A stretch of 64,000 nt of DNA from Niveispirillum sp. SYP-B3756 (GTDB taxonomy: Bacteria > Pseudomonadota > Alphaproteobacteria > Azospirillales > Azospirillaceae), in assembly GCF_009495745.1 (NCBI RefSeq), contig NZ_WIDQ01000020.1, positions 22,450 to 86,449 of the forward strand, written 5' to 3'. Each line of letters begins with the position of its first letter. Position 1 is the stretch's first letter. Shown here in pieces: positions 8,826 to 16,311 of this stretch. The notes beneath the pieces are model-generated. The model was not told where the DNA came from. It searched no databases and was given only the letters and a program-made list of their open reading frames with translations. Made by a program: the position numbers and the translations under genes.

Positions 8826-9264
8826 AGCGACGGGACGCCTTCTGAACATCCTCGCCACGAAGGAGTTCATAGCACCGGCCGTGTTGATAGGCGGGACCGC
8901 GATCGCACTCCAAACAGCCCACCGCATCAGCGAGGATCTCGACTTTCGGTTCCCAGGCGGAAAATTGCCACGCCGGACCATCACGGGGTTTCTTCAAGAA
9001 CTGGAGTCCATCGGCGCGACCTCAAGGGACATGATCGAAGAGGACGTCCGTGACCAGTTCACCAACGAGGGTTCGGACGTTGAGGATCATCAGCAGGATT
9101 GGTGAATCAGCTTCCCTGACGGACAGGGCGTCAAGTTGACCTTCTTCGCTTCACTCGATGCGATCCCGTTCTCGACGGTCGAGCGAGACGTCCAGAAGAT
9201 CGATCCCGCCGGCTGGCGCTGGCGATTTAAGGGCCGACCACAGCCACGACAGGAGGCAATATGA
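8794..9264 (+). pseudogene. Nucleotidyltransferase toxin (AbiEii/AbiGii-like), broken
   Basis: The reading frame encodes an AbiEii-type nucleotidyltransferase: LIGGTAIALQTAHRISEDLD carries the GG...DxD metal-binding core. A TGA at 9103-9105 interrupts it after 103 residues. The same frame continues open to 9264 and still reads like the family (GVKLTFFASLDAIPFSTVERD), so one substitution to TGA seems to have stopped translation. Even with read-through the product is about 155 residues, far short of the usual 250-300, so the 3' part is also missing. The toxin is therefore probably inactive. Its end overlaps the small ORF at 9261. Confidence 0.6.
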
Positions 9265-9440
9265 AGCCGGGTAATCCTCAGCCACTGACGCCCGAGCTCC
9301 GGGTGGAACTTGAAGTCCTCGCCGCCCTGTCCGACGAGTCGATCGATACCTCAGACGCCCCTGCGGTGAAGGACTGGACCGGCGCCAGGCGCGGAGCACT
9401 CCACTTGCCGATCAAGATTGACCCTGATTTTGAAGGCTGA
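9261..9440 (+). CDS. Short antitoxin-like protein (BrnA-like)
   Basis: Small ORF of 59 residues starting in the ATGA overlap with the broken nucleotidyltransferase frame. The block LAALSDESIDTSDAPAVKDW matches the 'L-x-D-x-x-I-D-T-S-D-x-P-x-x-x-D-W' signature common at the N-terminus of BrnA-type and related antitoxins. RGALHLPIKI resembles the following beta-strand linker. The DNA-binding ribbon-helix-helix half normally found after this is absent, so it may be truncated or a fragment. No toxin gene lies next to it. Confidence 0.45.
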   Translation: MKPGNPQPLTPELRVELEVLAALSDESIDTSDAPAVKDWTGARRGALHLPIKIDPDFEG

Positions 9441-9485
9441 CCGCGCCGTCAATTAAAACTATGATGCTCGCTCATGGAGGATGCG

Positions 9486-9923
9486 ATGAGCGGCGACCTA
9501 TACGAATCCGACTTCTATGCCTGGGCCAATCAGCAGGCGGCATTGCTGCGGGCTGGAAAGCTGTCGGCCGCCGACATCGAGCATATCGCCGAGGAAATCG
9601 AGAGCATGGGACGGACGGAAAAGCGCGAACTGGTCAGCCGTCTCACGATCCTGCTCCTCCATCTGTTGAAATGGCAGTTCCAGCCTGGACTGCGCGGGAA
9701 TAGCTGGCGGCTGACCGTCAAGGAACAACGGTATCGACTGGCGGATCATTTGGCGGACAATCCCAGCCTTAAAGCCAAACTGTCGGAAGCCATTGCGAAC
9801 GCCTATCGGCTTGCCCTGGTGGAAGCGGAGCGTGAAACCGGCCTGCCGGAAACGACCTTTCCAGCCGAATGCCCCTGGTCATTTGATCAGATCGCATCCC
9901 CGGATTTCTGGCCCAGAGACTAA
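9486..9923 (+). CDS. DUF29 family protein
   Basis: Protein of 145 residues covering a full DUF29 domain. Recognisable blocks are YESDFYAWANQQAALLRAGK, the acidic helix DIEHIAEEIESMGRTEKREL, the HLLKWQFQP core and a C-terminal AECPWSFDQIASPDFWP. DUF29 proteins are common in alphaproteobacteria and cyanobacteria and are often on mobile DNA; their function is unknown. ATG at 9486 follows a GGAGG at about 9477. It stands alone, ending just before the palindromes at 9939-9977. Confidence 0.8.
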   Translation: MSGDLYESDFYAWANQQAALLRAGKLSAADIEHIAEEIESMGRTEKRELVSRLTILLLHLLKWQFQPGLRGNSWRLTVKEQRYRLADHLADNPSLKAKLSEAIANAYRLALVEAERETGLPETTFPAECPWSFDQIASPDFWPRD

Positions 9924-9938
9924 GTTTCGGCCCGTGAA

Positions 9939-9977
9939 AGTGGCAATTGCCACTGATATAATTTGCCACTAATGGCA
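9939..9977. promoter_or_regulatory. GTGGCA-type palindromes, copy 1
   Basis: Two adjacent inverted repeats. AGTGGCAATTGCCACT (9939-9954) is a perfect 16-bp palindrome; TGCCA-CTAA-TGGCA (9964-9977) is a second repeat with related half-sites. TATAAT-like sequence lies between them. They sit 65-105 bp before the gene at 10043. Closely related palindromes occur at 37125, 46992 and 57718, so this is a candidate operator of a plasmid-wide regulator. Confidence 0.55.
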
Positions 9978-10042
9978 GGAGACGCCCTTGCGTTGGGGCG
10001 CTTCCTCGGTGATACTCTCTTTGAGAGAGGTAGGAGACAGAA

Positions 10043-10468
10043 ATGCTCTGGGACAAAGGCGGCGGGAGTCTCTGGGGGAACGGCGGCGACAACGGCGACT
10101 TCCTGCGCGGCGTCGCCATGGGGCGAGCGACCGCCGAGCCGATCCCGGTGCCGGTCCAGGTTGCGGACGTTGAGACGACCGCCCAGTTGGCCGTCATCAT
10201 ACGGCGGCTGCAGGATGAGTTACGCCGCGAGCAGCAAGAGCGGGCGCGGGCGCGGGCTAGCATCGCTGGGCTGCGGGCTGTTATCGCGGCACTGACCCAC
10301 GTCGTCGGCCGCGAGCGCGTGGAGGTACTCATACGCCGACTATATCCGTCCGCCTACGCCGATCGAGCGCAGCAGGTAGGTCGGCACGTCGACGACATCT
10401 CCAGCGAGGCCGCCGGGATGGCAGAGACGACTATAGGGGCGATAGCGGGCCTCATCCCTCGTCGCTAG
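10043..10468 (+). CDS. Hypothetical coiled-coil protein
   Basis: Protein of 141 residues, not recognised. A Gly-rich start (GGGSLWGNGGDNGDF) is followed by a charged helix at about residues 45-90 (IIRRLQDELRREQQERARAR), which predicts a coiled coil. The last 50 residues are helical. There is no signal peptide. GTAGGAGA lies about 8 nt before the ATG. The gene is preceded by palindromes of a type shared with other transfer units, and its 3' end overlaps that of the convergent dotA gene by 17 bp. A cytoplasmic transfer or regulatory role is possible but not shown. Confidence 0.6.
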   Translation: MLWDKGGGSLWGNGGDNGDFLRGVAMGRATAEPIPVPVQVADVETTAQLAVIIRRLQDELRREQQERARARASIAGLRAVIAALTHVVGRERVEVLIRRLYPSAYADRAQQVGRHVDDISSEAAGMAETTIGAIAGLIPRR

Positions 10469-12620
10469 TGTCCTGCCTCTCCGGCCGCCCTGGCGCTGGC
10501 CGCGCCAGTGACTCCAATATCTCCGTCTGTCGGCGCGATGTCTCCGCCCCGCTCTTACGCGCCGCTGCTTCGGCCATTCGTGCGCGCCGCTTTTGGGGCC
10601 CCTGGACTGCCATCGTGGCGACCTGCGAGGTGGTGGAGACGGCCTTGTCGGTCATCCGCACGGCCTGCTCGCCACCCGCTTCCGAGCCCTGCAAAACGGC
10701 CCGGCTATGGAAGCCCGACACCGACATGACGAAATCCGGCAGCGTGTGGATCAGCTCCAACGACTTGTTGGCCAAGCCGAACTGCAGGATGACCAGCAGC
10801 GCCACGAAGATTACCGTCCCGACGACACCGACCAGATAGCCGTCCGTCGCCCCTGCCCAGGCCGACGAGAACACCATGAAAGCGATCGCCGCCGCCCCCT
10901 CCATGATCCACATCGATCCGATCAGCCCCGCCAGCATCAGCATCGGCGTCAGCGCGACGTTCAGCAGCATCATGTAGCCAGATTCCGATCGGGCGTAGAC
11001 AAGGCCATCCCCTTCCATATTGATGTGCGCCAGCCCCCAGACCGTGGCGCTGATCATCGTCGCGAACACCGAGGTTAGCCACATCGTCACGCCGAAGACC
11101 CAGTGAAAGAACGGGAGCATCGGCAGGACATAGGCCAGCAATGCGCCCAGCCCCATCAGTCCCACCATCACCATCCAGAAGATCGACCCCGCTGTCTCCA
11201 GGATCGAGCCGAGGGGCCCGGCTGAGGTGGCAAAGGACAGCACCTTCTTGGGGATCCCGCCCCCATACAGACCCATGCCAATCTCGGCCGCTCCGGCGAC
11301 ACCGATCGCCGTCCAGGCCGCGTTCAGCAGCGTGTGACCGAAGCCGACAGTCTTGCCGAAGGCCGACATGTTGTCCTCGGTACTGGCTTGGTGCGCCCAC
11401 GACAAGATACCGCCGACCAGCGCCGTCTCGCTCAGCAGGTCCAACGGACTGCCGCCGGCCTGCAGGGCGGACAGACGGCGGGCCTCTGCTCCTCCTTCCT
11501 GTCCCTGTCGGGCCGGCGCGTAGGTTTCATCCCACCAACTTTCCATCCGAGCCAGGCCACGGTTCAGTGTGGTCCCACCTGACCCGGCCCCGAAGGAGCC
11601 GGTCTTGGGCGGCAGCACGGTGGCCATCGCCCCCGCCGCCGTCGAAATCTCCGACCGGCGCGTTGTGAGTTGCATGTACCACGATCCTGCCCCCGTCCAG
11701 CCGGCGCTGGTCGCGGCCCGGGCGAAGCTGTCCTCCTTGTCGGACGTCGTTGTCTTCGGCGCCGACTTGGCGGCCGCCGCGATGGCGGCCCGATAATTCT
11801 GAACAGCCGCGACAAGCGGGGCCGGATCGGGTGGCGGGGGCGCGTCCACGCTGTCGCGGGTGAGTTGTTCGGCCGTCATAATCGCCACCGAGAACAGGGC
11901 GTTGAAGGCGGTCTTGTGTGCGGCGATCATTGCCTTCGCCGCCGGCGTCTTCGGTTCATGTTCGCTGAACTTGATCGTACCGCAGGCGCCGGCCGGGAAC
12001 ATGCGGAAGAGCCCGTTGCGGCCGCCATCGAACGAGATCTCGTTCGAGCGCTCCGACTTCACAATCCAGGTCTCCCCGACCTGGCGGCCGACATTGTTGA
12101 TTGCCTGGACGCAGGTGGCTGTCTGTAACAGGCCCTTGGCCAGCACGTCGGGTGCCGACACGGTGGGCGCTGCTGTCTCCTGCAAGCGATTGCCGACTGC
12201 ATCTGCCACCTCCTTCCAGAGATTACCGGCGGCCCCCAGGCCGGCGCGGGAAACGGCATAGACGGCGTACTGGCCACCGGACCAGCCAATATCCGGCAAG
12301 GGGAACATCAGGCCCAGGCCCGTGATCACTCGGATGATGCCCCATGCCGAGGACCACTTTTTACCCATGAACTCGCCGTCGATCGCCGTCTGGACGACAC
12401 CGTGCGCCAGGATGTAGCTGATCACGACCGTGCCGACGGCCAACACGAGCGTGTTGAACCAGGTGGCGAAGGTGCGCAGCACCTGATCGTCCAGCAGCGT
12501 CTGCAACACGTCGGCCGCCGCCTCGCCTTCCACCGGCGCCAGCAGCGCGGACGGGTCGAACGCCAGGGCGGCCGGCGCCAGGAGCTGTGTGGCGACGACG
12601 AGAAGCAGGGCCAAACGCAT
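10452..12620 (-). CDS. dotA: DotA/TraY inner-membrane protein
   Basis: Protein of 722 residues. DotA is a large polytopic inner-membrane component of type IVB systems. A signal peptide is visible (MRLALLLVVATQLLAPAALAFD), then a periplasmic start and a membrane segment near residue 60. A long periplasmic loop follows (about 130-430), then a cluster of membrane segments at about 445-640 that includes GLMGLGALLAYVLPMLPFFHWV and LLNVALTPMLMLAGLIGSMW. The 80-residue C-terminal tail is cytoplasmic and basic. These match DotA/TraY. A TTG-N5-CAAACAT-type motif lies 39 bp upstream of the ATG on its strand. It is separated from the icmV-like gene by an apparently inserted Abi gene and two other ORFs. 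Confidence 0.85.
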   Translation of the reverse strand: MRLALLLVVATQLLAPAALAFDPSALLAPVEGEAAADVLQTLLDDQVLRTFATWFNTLVLAVGTVVISYILAHGVVQTAIDGEFMGKKWSSAWGIIRVITGLGLMFPLPDIGWSGGQYAVYAVSRAGLGAAGNLWKEVADAVGNRLQETAAPTVSAPDVLAKGLLQTATCVQAINNVGRQVGETWIVKSERSNEISFDGGRNGLFRMFPAGACGTIKFSEHEPKTPAAKAMIAAHKTAFNALFSVAIMTAEQLTRDSVDAPPPPDPAPLVAAVQNYRAAIAAAAKSAPKTTTSDKEDSFARAATSAGWTGAGSWYMQLTTRRSEISTAAGAMATVLPPKTGSFGAGSGGTTLNRGLARMESWWDETYAPARQGQEGGAEARRLSALQAGGSPLDLLSETALVGGILSWAHQASTEDNMSAFGKTVGFGHTLLNAAWTAIGVAGAAEIGMGLYGGGIPKKVLSFATSAGPLGSILETAGSIFWMVMVGLMGLGALLAYVLPMLPFFHWVFGVTMWLTSVFATMISATVWGLAHINMEGDGLVYARSESGYMMLLNVALTPMLMLAGLIGSMWIMEGAAAIAFMVFSSAWAGATDGYLVGVVGTVIFVALLVILQFGLANKSLELIHTLPDFVMSVSGFHSRAVLQGSEAGGEQAVRMTDKAVSTTSQVATMAVQGPQKRRARMAEAAARKSGAETSRRQTEILESLARPAPGRPERQDTSDEG

Positions 12621-12658
12621 GGGGAACCTCCGGGCTGGAGGTTCAGGATTGGTCAGCT

Positions 12659-12673
12659 ATGTTTGCAGGTCAC
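12659..12673 (-). promoter_or_regulatory. Transfer-operon motif, copy 2 (dotA)
   Basis: Minus strand GTGACCTGCAAACAT, ending 39 bp upstream of the dotA start. It keeps TGCAAACAT exactly and differs from the consensus TTG at the first base only. It shares its last base with the first hairpin of the candidate RNA on the other strand. Confidence 0.5.
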
Positions 12674-12820
12674 GCTTTGAAAGAACAAAGCGCTGCCCTG
12701 GAGATGCGCCCGAGCGATGACAAAAAGCCATTATGGCGTTGAACAATCCGCTCTGATGAGCTATATAAGGCTCATCACGGCCGGCCCCTCTTTCACCTTC
12801 GGGTGATACGGGCCGGTTTT
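12673..12820 (+). ncRNA. Candidate structured RNA upstream of Abi/HEPN gene
   Basis: Three hairpins follow one another in the 220-bp gap before the abi gene. Hairpin 1: CGCTTTG (12673-12679) pairs with CAAAGCG (12686-12692). Hairpin 2: TGATGAGC (12754-12761) pairs with GCTCATCA (12770-12777). Hairpin 3: 12781-12816, CCGGCCC outer arm, TCACC inner arm, TTCG tetraloop, closing GGTGA and GGGCCGG, followed by TTTT, as in an intrinsic terminator. No ORF explains the stretch. Genes of the Abi_2/AbiF group are known to be accompanied by a structured upstream RNA; whether this one belongs to that class is inference. It could instead be an attenuator or the terminator of an unseen transcript. Confidence 0.4.
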
Positions 12821-12840
12821 CCATTTTAGGCTTCTTCCCG

Positions 12841-13839
12841 GTGACGATCCCCTTCACGAAGCCGTTTATGACGGTCGATCAGCAGCTTCAACAGCTCGTT
12901 GATCGCGGGATGGCTTGCACGGACACTGCCAGGGCGAAGGCCTACCTATCGAGAATAGGATACTATCGCCTATCCGCATACTGGTACCCATTTCGGGGCC
13001 TGTGCATGGGCCCAACGGCGGATGGTGCGCCCTCATATCGCGGCGATCAGTTTCTTGCCGGCACCGCCTTTACCCACTCCCTTGATCTGTACCTGTTCGA
13101 CAAGCGATTGCGCCTGATGATGCTGGACGCAATCGAACGGATCGAAGTGGCGTTGCGCGTGGACGTCGCGATCCGGCTTGGAAGTCAGGATCGGTTCGCT
13201 CACCGCAAGCCCGCGTTCCTACATGGCCATTTTGCAAAGCAGGCGATCAGGTTCGGGCAGAACACCGGCCGAACACAGCACAATGTCTGGCTGGCCAAGC
13301 TCGACGCGATCGTTCCCAAAAGCAACGAGGATTTCGTCCGGCATTTCAGGGCAACTTACTCCGATCCCTTGCCGATCTGGGCGGCGATCGAACTGTGGGA
13401 TTTCGGGATGCTGGCAACCTTCTTCGCTGGAATGAAGCACGCGGACCAGGACGCCATTGCCATCAAGTACGGCATCCGGGACCGGGATGTGCTGGTGGGC
13501 TGGCTTCGCACGATCAACCACGTTCGCAACATCTGCGCCCATCATGGGCGCCTTTGGAACCGCAACCTGGATGTTCAGCCCAAGCCGACGGTGGTGGGCG
13601 ACATCCCGCTCCTGGATCACATATCAAGACCAGACCGCCGATCTCCTCCGCCAGCAGTATTGACGCGCACATATGGAGCCGCTGCGATAATCCAGTACCT
13701 GATACGCCACATCAATCCCTCCAGCAGCTGGAACAGGCGAGTGCGGGACCACATCACCAACTTCCCCGCTATTCTGGGCGTGACGATCCAAGACGCGGCA
13801 TTCCCCGTACGATGGGAAACGCTGCCTCTCTGGCAATAG
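12841..13839 (+). CDS. Abi family (Abi_2) HEPN protein, abortive infection-like
   Basis: Protein of 332 residues of the Abi_2 (AbiD/AbiF-like) family, proteins linked to phage abortive infection through RNA cleavage. Family blocks are the start TKPFMTVDQQLQQLVDRGM, IGYYRLSAYWYPFRG (about 40-54) and the C-terminal HEPN RNase motif RNICAH (R229...H234) within VRNICAHHGRLWNR. I use the GTG at 12841 because the conserved block begins right after it; ATG at 12868 would cut into it. It lies between dotA and other transfer genes with its own upstream gap of 220 bp containing three hairpins, so it looks like inserted defence cargo. The active-site residues are intact. Confidence 0.85.
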   Translation: MTIPFTKPFMTVDQQLQQLVDRGMACTDTARAKAYLSRIGYYRLSAYWYPFRGLCMGPTADGAPSYRGDQFLAGTAFTHSLDLYLFDKRLRLMMLDAIERIEVALRVDVAIRLGSQDRFAHRKPAFLHGHFAKQAIRFGQNTGRTQHNVWLAKLDAIVPKSNEDFVRHFRATYSDPLPIWAAIELWDFGMLATFFAGMKHADQDAIAIKYGIRDRDVLVGWLRTINHVRNICAHHGRLWNRNLDVQPKPTVVGDIPLLDHISRPDRRSPPPAVLTRTYGAAAIIQYLIRHINPSSSWNRRVRDHITNFPAILGVTIQDAAFPVRWETLPLWQ

Positions 13840-13842
13840 GCC

Positions 13843-14331
13843 TCAATCCAGATAAAATCGATATGCGACGCCCTTGCTCATGCCCGCGCTCTGGGCACCA
13901 GGATTGTAGCGGATCTTGTCCTCAATCGTCACGCGCACGAACTCGTCTCGGCGCGACCCGTTTTCAATGATGCCAGCGAATTCGTAACGGAATTTGAAGC
14001 GACCATCGGGCATCATCGTGGTAGCCACGACCTCGCCGCCAGCGCATTCTTTCCCGCCACCGCCATGCATTGCCTCGGTGTATCGCTCTTCCTGGCCACT
14101 GGCTGCCCGAGTGAGGCGTACGTTTCGGGTCTCACGGAGAGAGAGATCGACGTCAAGCCCGAAGGTGTAATTGAGGCCTCCGCGCGAAGATTCCAACGGT
14201 CGGTTGGCGCATGCCTCACGGATCAAATATTGATGCCGTCCAGGCCCCTGGAGCTGGGCACCCGTTGAACATGCCGTCAGGACAACGGAGGCCAGTACGG
14301 CAGTGAAAATCTGAGAAACATAAATGCGCAT
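13843..14331 (-). CDS. Hypothetical lipoprotein
   Basis: Protein of 162 residues. The start at 14331 gives a clear lipoprotein signal (AVLASVVLTACSTG, lipobox LTAC), so the mature protein should be anchored in the outer or inner membrane facing the periplasm. The open frame extends far upstream to 14610, but that part overlaps the next gene and has no signal. The mature part carries a GGGGKECAGGEVVATTMM block and mixed beta-like sequence; I do not recognise the family. It lies in the leftward group with the icmV-like gene and dotA, so a role in the transfer envelope complex is plausible but not shown. Confidence 0.6.
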   Translation of the reverse strand: MRIYVSQIFTAVLASVVLTACSTGAQLQGPGRHQYLIREACANRPLESSRGGLNYTFGLDVDLSLRETRNVRLTRAASGQEERYTEAMHGGGGKECAGGEVVATTMMPDGRFKFRYEFAGIIENGSRRDEFVRVTIEDKIRYNPGAQSAGMSKGVAYRFYLD

Positions 14332-14396
14332 GGTCACATGCAGATTGTTGATTGCAAGTGCCGGTAATATGCATGTTGCGTATTGAACCTTCAACG

Positions 14397-14831
14397 CTAA
14401 GCGTCTTTTCGCCCTTTCAGTTGGCGGGTAACATGGTAGGCGCCGGCACCGGCAAGCAATAAGGTGACCAGGAAGCTGATCAGCACCACCAGCATCTTGG
14501 TCTGCGGCGCCGTCGCCTCCACCCAGGACAGCACGACCGCCCCCAGCAGCGCGGTCACCATGCCCGCGATGATGAAGGCGAACGGAAACACCCCCGCCCA
14601 AACCACCCATCCTGGCAGCTTGGCAAGGACCACACGCCAGCCAGGCCTGGGCCCGAGCTGGTTAATCCAAGCCTGGGTGCGCCTCGCGAGATGGAAGGTG
14701 CAAAGAGCGCTGAATCCCAGCAGGACCACGGCGGCTTCGGTGGAGTCTTGCGCGACCGATCTGAAGAGCGGCCAACCGAGCCCCAAGGCCAGCAGACCAT
14801 AGATCGCCCAGATGATCGGCATCATCGCCAC
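14397..14831 (-). CDS. Polytopic membrane protein
   Basis: Protein of 144 residues with about four membrane segments: residues 5-25 (IIWAIYGLLALGLGWPLF), 33-48, 73-100 (GWVVWAGVFPFAFIIAGMVT onward) and 110-133 (MLVVLISFLVTLLLAGAGAY), and a short basic tail. No family recognised. Its start overlaps the end of the icmV-like gene by 10 nt, indicating one transcript. Position between icmV-like and dotA suggests a part of, or accessory to, the type IVB inner-membrane complex. Confidence 0.6.
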   Translation of the reverse strand: MAMMPIIWAIYGLLALGLGWPLFRSVAQDSTEAAVVLLGFSALCTFHLARRTQAWINQLGPRPGWRVVLAKLPGWVVWAGVFPFAFIIAGMVTALLGAVVLSWVEATAPQTKMLVVLISFLVTLLLAGAGAYHVTRQLKGRKDA

Positions 14832-15205
14832 ACCCCCACATGCCAGCCGGCCAGGCAGAACACGCCACCAATGCCGGCACCGGCTAAGAAAAGCACGATC
14901 CCCGCCGCCCCGCCATGGGCCAGACCGGCGCCCATGGCGCCGACCAGCAGCAGCAACCCCGTCGCGACCAGGTTGATGCCGGCGCGACGCCGCAGCACTG
15001 CCTGGTGCTCCGTCAAGGGAGGTGGTACCGCACGCAGCCGGCCCAGCAGATCCCGCCAGGATCGCACGCTCAACGCGCTGCCGATTACCCGCCCGCCATC
15101 AAGGGCCGCGCCCGCCACGGCCTTGACCCTTGGTGACCAGGCCGACCAAGCGCCGCTGAAGGGGACGTACCATCTGCCCCTGCTGTCGCCACGCTCCGTT
15201 TGCAT
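14822..15205 (-). CDS. IcmV/TraX-like small membrane protein
   Basis: Protein of 127 residues. A soluble N-terminal part of about 70 residues (including WSPRVKAVAGAALDGGRVIG and SWRDLLGRLRAVPPPLTEHQ) is followed by two membrane segments (GINLVATGLLLLVGAMGAGL and AAGIVLFLAGAGIGGVFCLA). IcmV of Legionella is a similar-sized protein with the same plan. Position supports the call: as in Legionella region I, it is divergent from an icmW-like gene and on the same strand as dotA. Sequence similarity is weak to my eye, so the name is tentative. Confidence 0.4.
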   Translation of the reverse strand: MQTERGDSRGRWYVPFSGAWSAWSPRVKAVAGAALDGGRVIGSALSVRSWRDLLGRLRAVPPPLTEHQAVLRRRAGINLVATGLLLLVGAMGAGLAHGGAAGIVLFLAGAGIGGVFCLAGWHVGVWR

Positions 15206-15229
15206 CCGCTTCGCCTAATCTTAGCAGCG

Positions 15230-15281
15230 ATGTTTGATCGCCAAACATAGGCAGGTTAGGGCTGGGATGTTTGCACGGCCA
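15230..15281. promoter_or_regulatory. Divergent promoter region with transfer motifs, copies 3 and 4
   Basis: Between the icmV-like and icmW-like genes. ATGTTTGATCGCCAAACAT (15230-15248) holds two overlapping motifs in opposite directions: TTGATCGCCAAACAT on the plus strand (51 bp before the icmW-like gene) and TTGGCGATCAAACAT on the minus strand (25 bp before the icmV-like gene). A third, TGGCCGTGCAAACAT, lies on the minus strand at 15267-15281. Both divergent units thus carry the shared element. Confidence 0.5.
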
Positions 15282-15298
15282 GTCGGAAGGAGCGGCAA

Positions 15299-15778
15299 TT
15301 GTCGATGTTGGAGGATGATGCGATCGATGATTGGCTGGGCCAGCACGGTGAGGCCTTCCGCCGCTGTGTTCACGACCTCGAACTGACCGAAGGCTGGCCC
15401 GCCGACATCAGTTCCTTGGAGATCGATGCCGCCGTCGTCGAGCTGGGTCGGGACCTGGATCAGGTCGCGCCGCACATGCTGCAGGAGCTGGGGCGAGCCG
15501 AGCTGCTGCCCTATCTGGCGCTGACGCTGGCACACCTGCGCGCCGGCCGCCGGCTGCGCCTTCTGGAATTCCTGGCGGCCGTCGTCCCGCCAGCCGCCAC
15601 CACCCACCAGGACCTAGTCGATCGCCTGCTGGCGCTGGACGGCTCCCAGCAGGTCGCGGAGGCGGCCCGCATCCTGCGCGAATGTCTGACCGTCATTCAC
15701 CGGCGGCATGTCCTGGAGCGCCTGTTCGCCCCGGACCGTATGGCCATCGTTCTGTCCGCCCTTCATGGTCGATTATGA
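15299..15778 (+). CDS. icmW: IcmW-like type IVB adaptor
   Basis: Protein of 159 residues, close to the 151 of Legionella IcmW, and soluble. Blocks that line up with IcmW as I remember it are a conserved tryptophan with an acidic helix and LGxxLD (EGWPADISSLEIDAAVVELG then RDLDQ), then GRRLRLLEFLAAVVPPAA against IcmW's S-GRGLRLLQAIDTVHPGSA. Near the end, ERLFAPDRMAIVLSALHG aligns with SRVFCQYRLKLVLRALEG. IcmW works with IcmS as a chaperone that loads substrates on DotL. Start is TTG 15299 (GGAG 8 nt upstream) or ATG 15305. The neighbouring icmV-like and dotA genes support the call; IcmW is not among the genes usually listed for IncI plasmids. Confidence 0.6.
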   Translation: MSMLEDDAIDDWLGQHGEAFRRCVHDLELTEGWPADISSLEIDAAVVELGRDLDQVAPHMLQELGRAELLPYLALTLAHLRAGRRLRLLEFLAAVVPPAATTHQDLVDRLLALDGSQQVAEAARILRECLTVIHRRHVLERLFAPDRMAIVLSALHGRL

Positions 15779-15802
15779 CGAGGAATTTTCCTGGAGAAAA
15801 TG

Positions 15803-16300
15803 ATGAAAAAAACATTGGCCCTGAGTATGGCATTGTCGCTTCTCCTGTCCCAGGCAGCAACAGCACAGATGGCTGCCGATGGATGTGATGACGCTACAAT
15901 GCAAAAATACGAAACCGTGGCCATCCAGGCTGCGGACCGCGAATATAAGAATGTCATTCTGCCTGTCATCCGCCGACCCGCCAACATAATGCAACTTTCG
16001 TGCCTTGAACGGTTCGTCAATCCCCGAGGTGTCGACATCCTTTTCGACGTGTCGGGCCTGATGTCCAGCCTAGTTAATGACCTGTTAGGCAAAGCATGCG
16101 CTGCAGCTGATCAAGTCTGGTCCCAAGTTCCCTCTTTGAACGGCTCGGTCTACGCCAACCAAGTGCCCCTACCGCCCGGCACGGCGGTCAACAGCACCGG
16201 CAGCACGTCCTCGGTCAAGATTTACATGCCAACTGGCAGCTCCGGTGGCCAGCAGGGTAAGTCGGGCTCGATCCTTGACAACCTGTTCGGCGGCAAATAA
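15803..16300 (+). CDS. Secreted periplasmic protein, icmW operon
   Basis: Protein of 165 residues with a clear Sec signal (MKKTLALSMALSLLLSQAATAQ), cleaved after about residue 22. The mature part has cysteines in GCDD, LSCLERF and GKACAAADQ, which could form disulfides. It ends in a Ser/Gly-rich tail (TGSTSSVKIYMPTGSSGGQQ). I do not recognise the family. GGAG lies about 8 nt before the ATG. It follows the icmW-like gene by 24 nt and precedes another exported protein by 11 nt, so it is probably a periplasmic part of the transfer apparatus. Confidence 0.65.
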   Translation: MKKTLALSMALSLLLSQAATAQMAADGCDDATMQKYETVAIQAADREYKNVILPVIRRPANIMQLSCLERFVNPRGVDILFDVSGLMSSLVNDLLGKACAAADQVWSQVPSLNGSVYANQVPLPPGTAVNSTGSTSSVKIYMPTGSSGGQQGKSGSILDNLFGGK

Positions 16301-16311
16301 CGGAGGAAACC

